Positions 47,446-55,681 of a stretch of DNA of 64,000 nt are shown piece by piece (the first letter of the stretch is position 1; every line of letters begins with the position of its first letter). The notes beneath the pieces are model-generated. The model saw only the letters and a program-made list of their open reading frames with translations, was not told where the DNA came from and did no database searches. The stretch spans positions 62,001 to 126,000 of the forward strand of contig NZ_JAHUZG010000002.1 of NCBI RefSeq assembly GCF_019218285.1, in the 5' to 3' direction. This DNA comes from Antarctobacter sediminis. Its GTDB lineage: Bacteria > Pseudomonadota > Alphaproteobacteria > Rhodobacterales > Rhodobacteraceae. The position numbers were made by a program, and so were the translations under genes.

Positions 47446-48665
47446 TCGATCACGTAGCTCTTGAAAGCATAGCCCACCGAACCACCATTCACCGCGACCG
47501 CCCCGGTCATCAGTCCGTCGTCCAGTTTATCCAGAACCAGCCGCAGGGCCGATTTCAACTGTTCCGCGTCGCTGACGCCCGAGGACGTGCACAGATAGCC
47601 GATGCGATGTTCGCCCTTTTCATCCTGTTCTTGCACGACAAGCGCATAGGTGCTCGTCGGCGTGATCTGATAGCGGTACTGCACGTCTTCCGTCATTTCG
47701 ACCTTTTCAAAGATCTCGAGCGGGATCGGCGTCAGTTCCAGACTGGGCGCGATGTCGACAAAGGCGGGGGTGCATTCGGCGGGCACATCGGCGACCAGCG
47801 ACATTTCCGTGCCAACACTCAACGCGGCAGGAAAGACGGACATCAACAAAGGCAACGGCTCCGGTTTCGGAACAGGGCCAACAGTCAGGACCTGCGACGC
47901 GGCGAGGATCTGCGCCATTGGAATGCCAAAGTTCACGCCGATCCGGCGATCCCCGGAATTGTGCAGCGCGATAACCTGCCGTGAACTGCTGTCGATGATC
48001 GGCGAACCCGAATTGCCGCCCAGCGTATCGCAGGTATGGCGCAGCCGGTCCCCGGTCTGTGGTTCCGGCGCAGCTTGCAGCACCGGCCGCGCCGCCCGGC
48101 AACCTTCCCGGCTGATATGCTGGGATTTGCCAAGCGGATGGCCGATGATCCAGAAAGGCATTCCCTCTTTCAACTCTGCATCGGTCAGCGGCAGCGGCGG
48201 AAACTGGTCCACCGGGATGCCCTTCACCTCCAGCACGGTGTAATCCAGATCGGGCGACGTCTCGACCGGGACAGGATTGACCTCGAACCGCTGTGCTTCG
48301 TCCACGCGGCCCGGTTCGATGAACCCCGCCACCCATGTGACAGAGGTGATCTTGGTCGCACCGATACGGGGGTCTTCCAGCACGCCGGGAATACAGTGGT
48401 GGTTGGTCAAAAGATGGGTCGCATCGACAAGAAAGGCCGTACAGGGATTTTCGCCCGCGTCATGCTTGATGCTCAGAAGGCCGACACCGCGGCCAAGCCG
48501 CCGGAAATCGGCATCGACTGAATAGGTATTGATCGGTTCGTTGTTGTACCCTTGGATTTCGACTTCGGTCTGGATCCCGGCTTGCGGAACCGGCTCTGCG
48601 GCAAGCGGTGCGGCGACCAGCGCCGCAGCTGCGGCAAAGCAATGACGGCGAAAGGCGGGCAACAT
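47442..48665 (-). CDS. exported trypsin-like (S1) serine protease
   Basis: It is 407 residues from ATG 48665 with AGGA upstream. After a signal peptide (cleavage near APLAAEP) the catalytic triad is visible: His in THLLTNHHCIPG, Asp in TSPDLDYTVLEVKG, and Ser in CDTLGGNSGSPIID near residue 200. The C-terminal ~180 residues follow the protease domain and look like a beta-rich domain with no known name. It is first in an overlapping pair with the ClpP-fold protein, so they are probably made together. Confidence 0.85.
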   Translation of the reverse strand: MLPAFRRHCFAAAAALVAAPLAAEPVPQAGIQTEVEIQGYNNEPINTYSVDADFRRLGRGVGLLSIKHDAGENPCTAFLVDATHLLTNHHCIPGVLEDPRIGATKITSVTWVAGFIEPGRVDEAQRFEVNPVPVETSPDLDYTVLEVKGIPVDQFPPLPLTDAELKEGMPFWIIGHPLGKSQHISREGCRAARPVLQAAPEPQTGDRLRHTCDTLGGNSGSPIIDSSSRQVIALHNSGDRRIGVNFGIPMAQILAASQVLTVGPVPKPEPLPLLMSVFPAALSVGTEMSLVADVPAECTPAFVDIAPSLELTPIPLEIFEKVEMTEDVQYRYQITPTSTYALVVQEQDEKGEHRIGYLCTSSGVSDAEQLKSALRLVLDKLDDGLMTGAVAVNGGSVGYAFKSYVIE

Positions 48666-48796
48666 GGCAATCCTCTGGTCAATCAATGTCCGCCAAAGCA
48701 TAGCAAATCCCCCTGCCCTCGCCCCAAAAAAATTGCGGCGGCTGGAAAAATCGGCCTCTATCGTCTAACCTAGTGGTCGATTTGATGGAGGTCGGC

Positions 48797-49432
48797 ATGA
48801 CCAGACCGGTATTTTCCATGACCCTTGCCCTTATGGCCGTTTCCGGCCCTGTTGCTGCGCAGGACGTGACCGATCTCAAGACCTTCAGCCTCAAGGACGA
48901 CCCGGCCCCGCAGGCGGACAGCAAGGAAATGCAGGATTGCCTGTTCGACCCGACCTCTTGCCAGAGCAGCGAGTTCAGGACCTCCAGAACCCTCTCGCTT
49001 GAGGACGTACAAAACCTGGGCGTGATCAAACGCGAACCGCAGAAACCCGGTGAAACCAAGGTTGCCACCAAGCCGGCCGAGCCCCTGCCGACCATAGATA
49101 TCGAGGTACTCTTTGCCTATGACTCGGCTGACCTGACGCCGCAGGCGCAGGTCAAGCTGGCCAGCCTTGCCTCGGCACTGAACGATCCGCGGTTGGCTGG
49201 CAGCACGCTGCTTTTTATCGGCCATACCGACGCCGTGGGCAGCGCGGTCTACAACAAAGCCCTGTCGCAGCGGCGCGCCGATGCGGTGGCACGCTATATC
49301 CGGCAATCGATGCAGCTTGCGCCCGGTCGCATCAAGTCCATTGGCGTCGGGTTCGACGACCTCAAGACACCCGCTTTTCCCGAAGCCGCCGAAAACCGGC
49401 GGGTTCAACTTGTCCTAGTCCCTGACGCCTGA
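48797..49432 (+). CDS. OmpA-family peptidoglycan-binding protein (copy 1)
   Basis: It is 211 residues. A signal peptide (ALMAVSGPVAAQ) is followed by a ~70-residue linker with two Cys (MQDCLFDPTSCQ) and an OmpA C-terminal domain: EVLFAYDSADLTPQAQVKLA and FIGHTDAVGSAVYNKALSQR, where the Asp and Arg contact diaminopimelate. ATG 48797 is preferred over one 24 bases earlier because GGAGGTC precedes it. It lacks the eight-strand barrel, so it is a soluble periplasmic or short anchored form. It is divergent from the protease gene. Confidence 0.9.
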   Translation: MTRPVFSMTLALMAVSGPVAAQDVTDLKTFSLKDDPAPQADSKEMQDCLFDPTSCQSSEFRTSRTLSLEDVQNLGVIKREPQKPGETKVATKPAEPLPTIDIEVLFAYDSADLTPQAQVKLASLASALNDPRLAGSTLLFIGHTDAVGSAVYNKALSQRRADAVARYIRQSMQLAPGRIKSIGVGFDDLKTPAFPEAAENRRVQLVLVPDA

Positions 49433-49457
49433 TCGTCCCTCAGCAGGATTTTTCGCC

Positions 49458-50117
49458 ATGACACGACTGCATTTCCTGACCTTCTGCACCGCGCTTGCCC
49501 TGCCCGGGCTGGCTGTCGCGCAATCCACTGTGACGCTGGACAGCTTTTCGCTGAAAAGCGATCCGAAACCCTCGGGCGAGGCCGCCGAGATGGCCGATTG
49601 CCTTGTGAATCCCGAAAGCTGCAAAAGCGCCGAGTTCGGCGGCGGCGCGACCTTCACGCTCGACGATGTGGTCAACCTTGGCGTGGTTAAGCGTGAACCC
49701 AAGACATCCACGGCGCAACAGCCCGTCACCGCCGGGCTGGCCGTGACCGAGCGTGAGCCGCCCAAACCCTTGCCGACGATCGACCTCGAAGTGCTGTTCG
49801 GCTACGATTCGGACCGCCTGACGCCGCAGGCCATGGCCAAACTCTCGACGCTGGCCAATGCGCTCAGCGACCCGCGCCTTGCAAATAGCAAGCTGGTCTT
49901 TATCGGCCATACCGACGCGGTGGGCAGCGCCGCCTACAACAGGGACCTGTCTCAGCGCCGGGCCAATTCGGTGGCTCAATACGTGCGCAGCACCATGCGC
50001 CTGTCCACCGGGCAGGTCGAAGCCGTGGGCGTCGGGTTTGATTATCTCAAGAACAGCCGCATCCCCGATGCTGCGGAAAACCGGCGGGTTCAGTTGCTGC
50101 TGGTGCCCGGCAGCTAG
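49458..50117 (+). CDS. OmpA-family peptidoglycan-binding protein (copy 2)
   Basis: It is 219 residues and a clear paralogue of the preceding gene, with the same order: signal peptide, a Cys pair (MADCLVNPESCK), then LPTIDLEVLFGYDSDRLTP and FIGHTDAVGSAAYNRDLSQR. The linker between Cys pair and domain is about eight residues longer (VKREPKTSTAQQPVTAGL). Spacing to copy 1 is 25 bases. A strong terminator follows, so the pair forms one unit. Confidence 0.9.
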   Translation: MTRLHFLTFCTALALPGLAVAQSTVTLDSFSLKSDPKPSGEAAEMADCLVNPESCKSAEFGGGATFTLDDVVNLGVVKREPKTSTAQQPVTAGLAVTEREPPKPLPTIDLEVLFGYDSDRLTPQAMAKLSTLANALSDPRLANSKLVFIGHTDAVGSAAYNRDLSQRRANSVAQYVRSTMRLSTGQVEAVGVGFDYLKNSRIPDAAENRRVQLLLVPGS

Positions 50118-50145
50118 GCCCAACCGTCAGCATTCGACCAGACCG

Positions 50146-50168
50146 AAAGGGGGCCACGCGCCCCCTTT
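50146..50168 (+). terminator. rho-independent terminator after OmpA pair
   Basis: AAAGGGGGC and GCCCCCTTT form a 9-bp stem around CACGC, followed by further T residues, 28 bases after the stop. Confidence 0.88.
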
Positions 50169-50224
50169 TTGCCGTGTGTTTCATCGGAACGGGCGAAAAA
50201 GCGGGCTTTTGAGCCGCTTCATAA

Positions 50225-50242
50225 TTTTACCGTTTGATAAAA
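50225..50242. promoter_or_regulatory. degenerate RutR-like operator before preT
   Basis: TTTTACCGTTTGATAAAA matches the perfect site at 54241 in 14 of 18 positions and keeps the inverted-repeat form, with outer arms AATTTTA and TAAAATT extending to 50223-50244. It overlaps a CATAAT (50220-50225) that could be a -10 element, 57 bases before the preT start. Inferred regulator is the TetR protein at 53525. Confidence 0.5.
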
Positions 50243-50298
50243 TTCGGACCTGTGGCAGGCTGATTCCAATAAAACGCAAAAAAGCACAGGGAGAGGCC

Positions 50299-51624
50299 AT
50301 GACCAGCCCGCAGACCCCCGGGATCCAGCCCGGGCGCCTCAGCCAGGATCAGTTGGCGCATAATTTCGAAGACCTGCACGCCCCCTATGACGGGCACGAG
50401 GCATCGGTGGCGGCGGATCGCTGCTACTTTTGCCACGATGCGCCCTGCGTGACGGCCTGCCCCACGGACATCGACATCCCGCTGTTCATCCGCCAGATCG
50501 CCACCGGTCAGCCAGAGGCGGCGGCGCAAACGATCTTTGAGCAGAACATCCTCGGCGGCATGTGCGCCCGGGTCTGCCCCACGGAAACGCTTTGCGAAGA
50601 GGCCTGCGTGCGTGAAGCCGCCGAAGGCAAGCCGGTGGAAATCGGGCGCTTGCAGCGGTTTGCAACCGATGCGCTGATGGCGCGGCAAGGGCATCCTTTT
50701 CAGCGCGCCTCAGAGACCGGCAAACATGTGGCAGTCGTTGGCGCCGGCCCTGCGGGCCTGTCCTGTGCGCATCGCTTGGCGATGAAGGGCCACAAGGTCA
50801 CCATCTATGAGGCGCGCGCCCGGTCGGGCGGACTGAACGAATATGGCATTGCCGCCTACAAATCTGTCGATGACTTTGCTGCGCGCGAGGTCGACTGGCT
50901 GCTGGGCATTGGTGGCATCACCATCGAAAACGACCGCAAACTGGGTGTCGAGATCACATTGGAGGGGCTGCGCGAGAATTTCGACGCGGTTTTCCTGGGC
51001 ATGGGGCTCAGCGGCGTGAACCTGCTGGAAATAGACGGCGGCGAAAAGGCCGGGGTCGAGGATGCGGTGCGCTTTATCTCGGACCTGCGGCAGGCCGAGG
51101 ATCTGGCCGACCTGCCCGTCGGGCGCCACGTGGTGGTGATCGGCGGCGGCATGACCGCCGTGGACGCGGCGGTACAGTCAAAGCTGCTGGGCGCAGAGAC
51201 CGTGACGCTGGCCTATCGCCGGTCGCAGGACGAGATGCCCGCCAGCCGCTACGAACAGGATCTGGCCACGTCGAAAGGCGTGCGCCTGCTGTGCAATGTC
51301 ATGCCCGTTGCCATGCATGGGAACGGCGCGGTGGCAGAAATCGAACTGGAATACACCGCCGATGTGGATGGCAAGCTGCAAGGCACAGGGGAAACCCTGC
51401 GTATCCCTGCCGACCAGGTGTTCCGCGCCATTGGCCAGACCCTGTCGCCGGTCGATGGGCTGGAACTGGACGGCCGCAAGATCAAGGTCACAGGCGCGGG
51501 CCGGACCTCGGCCGCAGGCGTCTGGGCAGGCGGCGATTGCACGCCGGGCGAGGATCTGACGGTGGTCGCCGTCGCCGAAGGGCGCGACGCGGCAGAAGAT
51601 ATTGACGCGGCTTTGATGGCATGA
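50299..51624 (+). CDS. preT: dihydropyrimidine dehydrogenase subunit PreT
   Basis: It is 441 residues, from ATG 50299 with GGGAGAGG upstream. N-terminal Cys clusters CYFCHDAPCVTACPTDIDI and GGMCARVCPTETLCEEAC bind two Fe-S clusters. VAVVGAGPAGLSCAHRLA is the FAD loop near 140, and HVVVIGGGMTAVDAAVQSKL the NAD loop near 275, as in glutamate-synthase small-subunit relatives. PreT takes electrons from NADH and passes them to PreA, which reduces uracil or thymine. A REP-like element separates it from preA. Confidence 0.92.
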   Translation: MTSPQTPGIQPGRLSQDQLAHNFEDLHAPYDGHEASVAADRCYFCHDAPCVTACPTDIDIPLFIRQIATGQPEAAAQTIFEQNILGGMCARVCPTETLCEEACVREAAEGKPVEIGRLQRFATDALMARQGHPFQRASETGKHVAVVGAGPAGLSCAHRLAMKGHKVTIYEARARSGGLNEYGIAAYKSVDDFAAREVDWLLGIGGITIENDRKLGVEITLEGLRENFDAVFLGMGLSGVNLLEIDGGEKAGVEDAVRFISDLRQAEDLADLPVGRHVVVIGGGMTAVDAAVQSKLLGAETVTLAYRRSQDEMPASRYEQDLATSKGVRLLCNVMPVAMHGNGAVAEIELEYTADVDGKLQGTGETLRIPADQVFRAIGQTLSPVDGLELDGRKIKVTGAGRTSAAGVWAGGDCTPGEDLTVVAVAEGRDAAEDIDAALMA

Positions 51625-51630
51625 CCCCGC

Positions 51631-51696
51631 GTCCCGGGCTTGCCCCGGGACCTCGGCGCTGCTGCCGGAACGGAGGCCCCGGATCAAGTCCGGGGC
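51631..51696. repeat. REP-like double hairpin (copy A) between preT and preA
   Basis: GTCCCGGGCTTGCCCCGGGACCTC (51631-51654, shown here as two inverted arms of a single hairpin) is followed after 18 bases by a second hairpin, GAGGCCCCGG-ATCAAGT-CCGGGGC (51673-51696). The left hairpin is identical in copy B at 55573. The element lies in the 123-base space between two cotranscribed genes. Confidence 0.8.
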
Positions 51697-51747
51697 TGGT
51701 TCCGCAAACAGGCACCGGGACGCGACGGCACAATAGGAGACACTGAC

Positions 51748-53052
51748 ATGGCTGATCTCACGACTGATTTCCTGGGCATCAAGAGCCCCAACCCCTTCTG
51801 GCTGGCCTCGGCACCGCCGACCGACAAGGAATACAACGTCCGCCGCGCCTTTGAGGCCGGATGGGGCGGCGTAGTCTGGAAGACATTGGGCGCCGAAGGC
51901 CCCCCGGTGGTCAACGTCAACGGCCCCCGCTACGGCGTGATTCACGGCGCCGACCGGCGGCTGCTGGGCCTGAACAACATCGAGTTGATCACCGACCGTC
52001 CGCTGGAGGTAAACCTTGAGGAGATGGCGCGGGTCAAGGCCGACTACCCCGACCGCGCGCTGATCGCCTCGATCATGGTGCCCTGCGAAGAAGCCGCCTG
52101 GAAAGCCATTCTGCCGCGCGTGGCAGAGACCGGCGCCGACGGGATAGAGCTGAACTTTGGTTGCCCGCACGGGATGAGCGAGCGCGGCATGGGCGCCGCC
52201 GTAGGCCAGGTGCCCGAGTACATCGAGATGGTGACCCGCTGGTGCAAGCAGTATTATGACAGGCCTGTCATCGTGAAGCTGACGCCGAACATCACCGACA
52301 TCCGCAAACCGGCGGCAGCAGCCAAGAACGGGGGCGCGGATGCGGTCTCGCTGATCAACACGATCAATTCGATCACCTCGGTCGATCTGGACAATTTCGC
52401 CCCGGAGCCGACCATCGACGGCAAGGGCAGCCATGGCGGGTATTGCGGACCGGCGGTAAAGCCGATCGCCCTGTCGATGGTTTCGGAGATCGCGCGCGGT
52501 GCCGATACCCACGGGTTGCCGATCAGCGGCATCGGCGGCGTCACCACCTGGCGCGATGCAGCAGAGTTCATGGTGCTGGGTTGTGGCAACGTGCAAGTTT
52601 GCACCGCCGCCATGACCTATGGGTTCAAGATCGTCGAAGAAATGAAGCGCGGTTTGAGTCAATGGATGGACGAAAAGGGCTATCGCTCGACATCGGAGTT
52701 CATCGGCAAGGCGGTGCCGAATGTCACCGACTGGCAGTATCTGAACCTGAACTACGTCACCAAGGCCAAGATCGATCAGGATGCCTGCATCAAGTGTGGC
52801 CGCTGTTACGCCGCTTGCGAGGACACCAGCCACCAGGCGATCTGGATGAAGGAAGGCCGGGTTTTCGAGGTCAACGACGCCGAATGCGTGGCCTGCAACC
52901 TGTGTATTGACGTCTGCCCCGTTGAGGATTGCATCACCATGGAGCGGATGGAGGCTGGGTCGGTCGACCCGCGCACCGGCAAAACCGTGTCGGACGACTA
53001 TGCCAACTGGACAACGCATCCCAACAATCCAATGGCGAAAGCGGCGGAGTAA
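51748..53052 (+). CDS. preA: dihydropyrimidine dehydrogenase subunit PreA
   Basis: It is 434 residues. The N-terminal FMN barrel (LGIKSPNPFWLASAPPTDK; IELNFGCPHGMSERGMG near 135; active Cys in that loop) resembles dihydroorotate dehydrogenase. The C-terminal ~100 residues hold two 4Fe-4S ferredoxin motifs, CIKCGRCYAACED and CVACNLCIDVCPVEDC. With PreT it reduces uracil or thymine to 5,6-dihydropyrimidines in the cytosol, the first step of the reductive pathway. AGGAGA precedes the ATG. Confidence 0.95.
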   Translation: MADLTTDFLGIKSPNPFWLASAPPTDKEYNVRRAFEAGWGGVVWKTLGAEGPPVVNVNGPRYGVIHGADRRLLGLNNIELITDRPLEVNLEEMARVKADYPDRALIASIMVPCEEAAWKAILPRVAETGADGIELNFGCPHGMSERGMGAAVGQVPEYIEMVTRWCKQYYDRPVIVKLTPNITDIRKPAAAAKNGGADAVSLINTINSITSVDLDNFAPEPTIDGKGSHGGYCGPAVKPIALSMVSEIARGADTHGLPISGIGGVTTWRDAAEFMVLGCGNVQVCTAAMTYGFKIVEEMKRGLSQWMDEKGYRSTSEFIGKAVPNVTDWQYLNLNYVTKAKIDQDACIKCGRCYAACEDTSHQAIWMKEGRVFEVNDAECVACNLCIDVCPVEDCITMERMEAGSVDPRTGKTVSDDYANWTTHPNNPMAKAAE

Positions 53053-53057
53053 GGGTG

Positions 53058-53123
53058 GAGGGGCCCTGCCCCTCTGGTCCTGCGGACCATTCACCCCGGA
53101 GTATTTCAGCCAAGAAGAAGCAG
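53058..53123. repeat. intergenic palindromic repeat (copy 2) after preA
   Basis: GAGGGGCCCTGCCCC, a TGGTCC-TGC-GGACCA hairpin (53075-53089), then CCCCGGAGTATTTCAG and CCAAGAAGAAGCAG. The flanking parts match copy 1 at 43426, while the central hairpin sequence differs but keeps its pairing. Confidence 0.75.
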
Positions 53124-53231
53124 GGGGCGGGGCGCTGATCGGCGCGCCGCCCCTTTTGCTGGCGCGACGGTGATCTGGCAGGGCTTGTCGGCGGGGACAG
53201 CGGTTGCCATGCTTGGTCCGGGAGGTGGTCC

Positions 53232-53528
53232 ATGCGCTTGTTCAATCTGACCCGCTGGCCGAATGCCGCCGTTTTCCTGCTGGCAGGTTGTGCGGCGGCG
53301 CTTTTTGCCTTTGTCACCGTAAACCTGTTTTCGCAGGCCATGGCGAGCGTCGCCTTTATTAAGAAATTCAGGTGGGAGGCGATACGTCACGGCGCGCTCT
53401 GGCAGGTGGCGGAACTGACGCTATGGGGGGCATTGGGCTTGATGTGCTGGCTGATCTTCAAGATCTGCGAGCATATTCTGGAGGATCGCTATCTGGCCTG
53501 GGCCCGCCGGGGAGCGGACAGACCTTAG
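53232..53528 (+). CDS. small two-span membrane protein, 98 aa
   Basis: The start at 53232 follows a GGAGG site. Two hydrophobic helices lie at about residues 13-32 (AAVFLLAGCAAALFAFVTV) and 60-78 (AELTLWGALGLMCWLIFKI), with a basic loop and a charged C-terminus. I know no family. It converges with the TetR gene, overlapping it by 4 bases at the stops, and has no evident tie to the pyrimidine genes apart from position. Confidence 0.7.
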   Translation: MRLFNLTRWPNAAVFLLAGCAAALFAFVTVNLFSQAMASVAFIKKFRWEAIRHGALWQVAELTLWGALGLMCWLIFKICEHILEDRYLAWARRGADRP

Positions 53529-54154
53529 GGTGTCAGCAATCGCCGGAACAGTGTTTCAAGATGCTGTTCGGCCCCGGGGAAAGCATCTTTGTCGCCGAGC
53601 ACCGCCTGCACCTGCGCGTCGAAATCCGCGTAGTGCTGGGTCAGTGACCAGATTGAGAACATCAGGTGGCGCGGGTCGATCCGGGCCAGTCTGCCGTCAG
53701 CGATCCAGCCGTCGATCACCTTCGACAGCCGGTCGACGGTTTCCCGCAGCTCACCTTCGAGGACCGGTTTGATCCGCGGTGCGCCTTGGACGATCTCATT
53801 GGCGAACAAGCGGCTTTCGCGCGGGAAATCGCGCGACATCTGGAGCTTGTGGCGGACGTAGCCGAGGATTTCCTCAACGGGTTCGCCCTTGGGGTCGATG
53901 GCGTGCAGCGGGTCCAGCCAAGTTTTCAACAGGCCACGCAGGAGGGCTTCGTAGATGGCGTCCTTGGAGGGATAGTAGTAGAGCAGGTTCGGTTTCGAGA
54001 GCCCTGCCTCTCCGGCGATCCGATCCAGGGTGGCGCCTCGAAAACCGGCCTCGGAGAAGACCGTCAGGCCGGCTTCGAGGATGGCTTCGCGTTTGGCGCG
54101 CTGGATGCGTGTCTGTGGTGCGCCTTCTTGACCGTTTGCCGTTTTTCCCGCCAT
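53525..54154 (-). CDS. rutR: TetR-family regulator, RutR-like
   Basis: It is 209 residues, close to the 212 of E. coli RutR, from ATG 54154 preceded by GGGAGGGG. The helix-turn-helix is FRGATLDRIAGEAGLSKPNL, continuing YYYPSKDAIYEALL. The ligand domain has SRDFPRESRLFANEIVQGAP and WSLTQHYADFDAQV, both close to RutR as I remember it. E. coli RutR binds uracil or thymine and controls pyrimidine use. It is divergent from the carbamoylase gene with a matching operator between them. Confidence 0.87.
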   Translation of the reverse strand: MAGKTANGQEGAPQTRIQRAKREAILEAGLTVFSEAGFRGATLDRIAGEAGLSKPNLLYYYPSKDAIYEALLRGLLKTWLDPLHAIDPKGEPVEEILGYVRHKLQMSRDFPRESRLFANEIVQGAPRIKPVLEGELRETVDRLSKVIDGWIADGRLARIDPRHLMFSIWSLTQHYADFDAQVQAVLGDKDAFPGAEQHLETLFRRLLTP

Positions 54155-54209
54155 GTTCGTCCCCTCCCGCCTCATTTCCAAGCATTTGCCCTGAAACCCG
54201 GCACGACGC

Positions 54210-54237
54210 TTGACTGACTCCTTCCCTCTGGTAGCGT
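54210..54237 (+). promoter_or_regulatory. candidate promoter of carbamoylase operon
   Basis: TTGACT (54210-54215), a 16-base spacer and TAGCGT (54232-54237) could be -35 and -10 elements. The RutR-like site begins 4 bases after, where transcription would start, consistent with repression. The -10 match is weak. Confidence 0.35.
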
Positions 54238-54240
54238 TCA

Positions 54241-54258
54241 TTTGACCGGTTGGTCAAA
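54241..54258. promoter_or_regulatory. RutR-like operator between regulator and carbamoylase
   Basis: TTTGACCGGTTGGTCAAA is a perfect 7-bp inverted repeat with a 4-base spacer. It differs by one base from the E. coli RutR box TTGACCA-N2-TGGTCAA. It is 86 bases before the rutR-like start and 46 bases before the carbamoylase start, so one site could serve both divergent promoters. Confidence 0.85.
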
Positions 54259-54304
54259 TCGGAACACCCAAAGGGTGACGGGGAATTTCACGGGGAGACA
54301 TGCC

Positions 54305-55555
54305 ATGGCCGCGCCTGCTGCAAATATGACCATCAACGGGGACCGCCTGTGGGACAGCCTGATGGAGATGGCAAAGATCGGCCCCGGTATCGCGGGCGGC
54401 AACAACCGGCAGACCCTGACAGATGAGGATGGCGAAGGTCGGGCTCTGTTTCAACGCTGGTGTGAAGAGGCCGGGTGTACGATGGGGCTGGACACGATGG
54501 GCAATATGTTTGCCCGGCGTGAGGGAACCGACCCGGACGCCCTGCCCGTTTATGTTGGATCGCACCTGGATACACAGCCCACGGGCGGCAAATATGACGG
54601 GGTGCTGGGCGTGCTGGGCGGGCTGGAGATCCTGCGCACACTGAACGACATGAACATCAAGACCCGGCACCCCATTGTCGTGACCAACTGGACCAACGAG
54701 GAAGGCACCCGCTTTGCCCCGGCGATGTTGGCCTCGGGTGTTTTTGCCGGGGTGCACAGGCAGGACTGGGCCTATGACCGCGAGGATGCCGAGGGCAAGA
54801 AGTTCGGTGATGAACTGGTCCGGATCGGCTGGAAGGGCGATGAGGAGGTGGGTGCGCGCAAGATGCACGCATTCTTCGAGTTGCATATCGAACAGGGGCC
54901 TATCCTCGAAGCGGAAGGCGTGGACATTGGCGTTGTCACCCATGGACAGGGGTTGAGCTGGACACAGGTGACGGTGACGGGCAAGGAGGCGCATACCGGC
55001 TCGACCCCGATGCCGATGCGCAAGAATGCCGGGCTGGCCATGGCGCGTATTCTTGAGAAGGTCGAGGAGATCGCGCTGAGCCATGCGCCGCACGCGGTGG
55101 GCGCGGCGGGCCATATCGACGTCTATCCCAACTCGCGCAACGTGATCCCCGGCAAGGCGGTGTTCACTGTCGATTTCCGGTCGCCCGAGTTGGCGGTCAT
55201 CAAGGACATGGAAGAGCGGATGAAGGCCGCCGCGCGGGACATCTGTGCGCATATGGGCATGGAGGTGGCATTCGAGAAGGTCGGCGGGTTTGACCCGGTG
55301 GATTTCGACGAGGGCTGTGTGGGCGCGATCCGCAATGCGGCAGAGCGACTGGGCTATTCGCATCGCAACATCATCTCGGGCGCGGGGCATGACGCGTGCT
55401 GGATCAACCGGGTGGCGCCGACGGCCATGGTGATGTGCCCCTGCGTTGATGGCTTGTCGCACAACGAGGCCGAGGAGATTTCCAAAGACTGGGCCAAGGC
55501 CGGGGCGGATGTGCTGTTCCACGCGGTGTTGGAGACGGCGGGGATTGTGGAGTGA
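54305..55555 (+). CDS. Zn-dependent N-carbamoyl-beta-alanine amidohydrolase (ureidopropionase type)
   Basis: It is 416 residues of the M20/carbamoylase family. VYVGSHLDTQPTGGKYDG (metal His and Asp), TNWTNEEGTRFAPAMLAS (Glu-Glu), LHIEQGPILEAEG (metal His-x-Glu), GKEAHTGSTPM and SGAGHDACWINRV are all in place. It removes the carbamoyl group from 3-ureidopropionate, giving beta-alanine, CO2 and NH3; allantoate or other carbamoyl substrates are alternatives. ATG 54305 follows GGGGAGA. An in-frame start at 54242 would begin inside the operator and is rejected. Confidence 0.88.
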   Translation: MAAPAANMTINGDRLWDSLMEMAKIGPGIAGGNNRQTLTDEDGEGRALFQRWCEEAGCTMGLDTMGNMFARREGTDPDALPVYVGSHLDTQPTGGKYDGVLGVLGGLEILRTLNDMNIKTRHPIVVTNWTNEEGTRFAPAMLASGVFAGVHRQDWAYDREDAEGKKFGDELVRIGWKGDEEVGARKMHAFFELHIEQGPILEAEGVDIGVVTHGQGLSWTQVTVTGKEAHTGSTPMPMRKNAGLAMARILEKVEEIALSHAPHAVGAAGHIDVYPNSRNVIPGKAVFTVDFRSPELAVIKDMEERMKAAARDICAHMGMEVAFEKVGGFDPVDFDEGCVGAIRNAAERLGYSHRNIISGAGHDACWINRVAPTAMVMCPCVDGLSHNEAEEISKDWAKAGADVLFHAVLETAGIVE

Positions 55556-55572
55556 TCTGCGGATGTGACCCT

Positions 55573-55639
55573 GTCCCGGGCTTGCCCCGGGACCTCAGGG
55601 TTTCCAAGCCGGCGGAGGCCCCGGCTCGGAGGCCGGGGC
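55573..55639. repeat. REP-like double hairpin (copy B)
   Basis: The left hairpin (55573-55596) is identical to copy A over 24 bases. The right hairpin (55615-55639) keeps GAGGCCCCGG and CCGGGGC with a changed loop. It lies between the carbamoylase stop and the GIY-YIG gene. Confidence 0.8.
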
Positions 55640-55681
55640 CGGGTTTACGCCCTGTTGACCAAAGTGTCCGCATCAAGGGGC

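Noticed and set aside
54242-54304. Upstream in-frame start of the carbamoylase
   Set aside because: It would begin inside the RutR-like operator and lacks a ribosome site; ATG 54305 has GGGGAGA in front.
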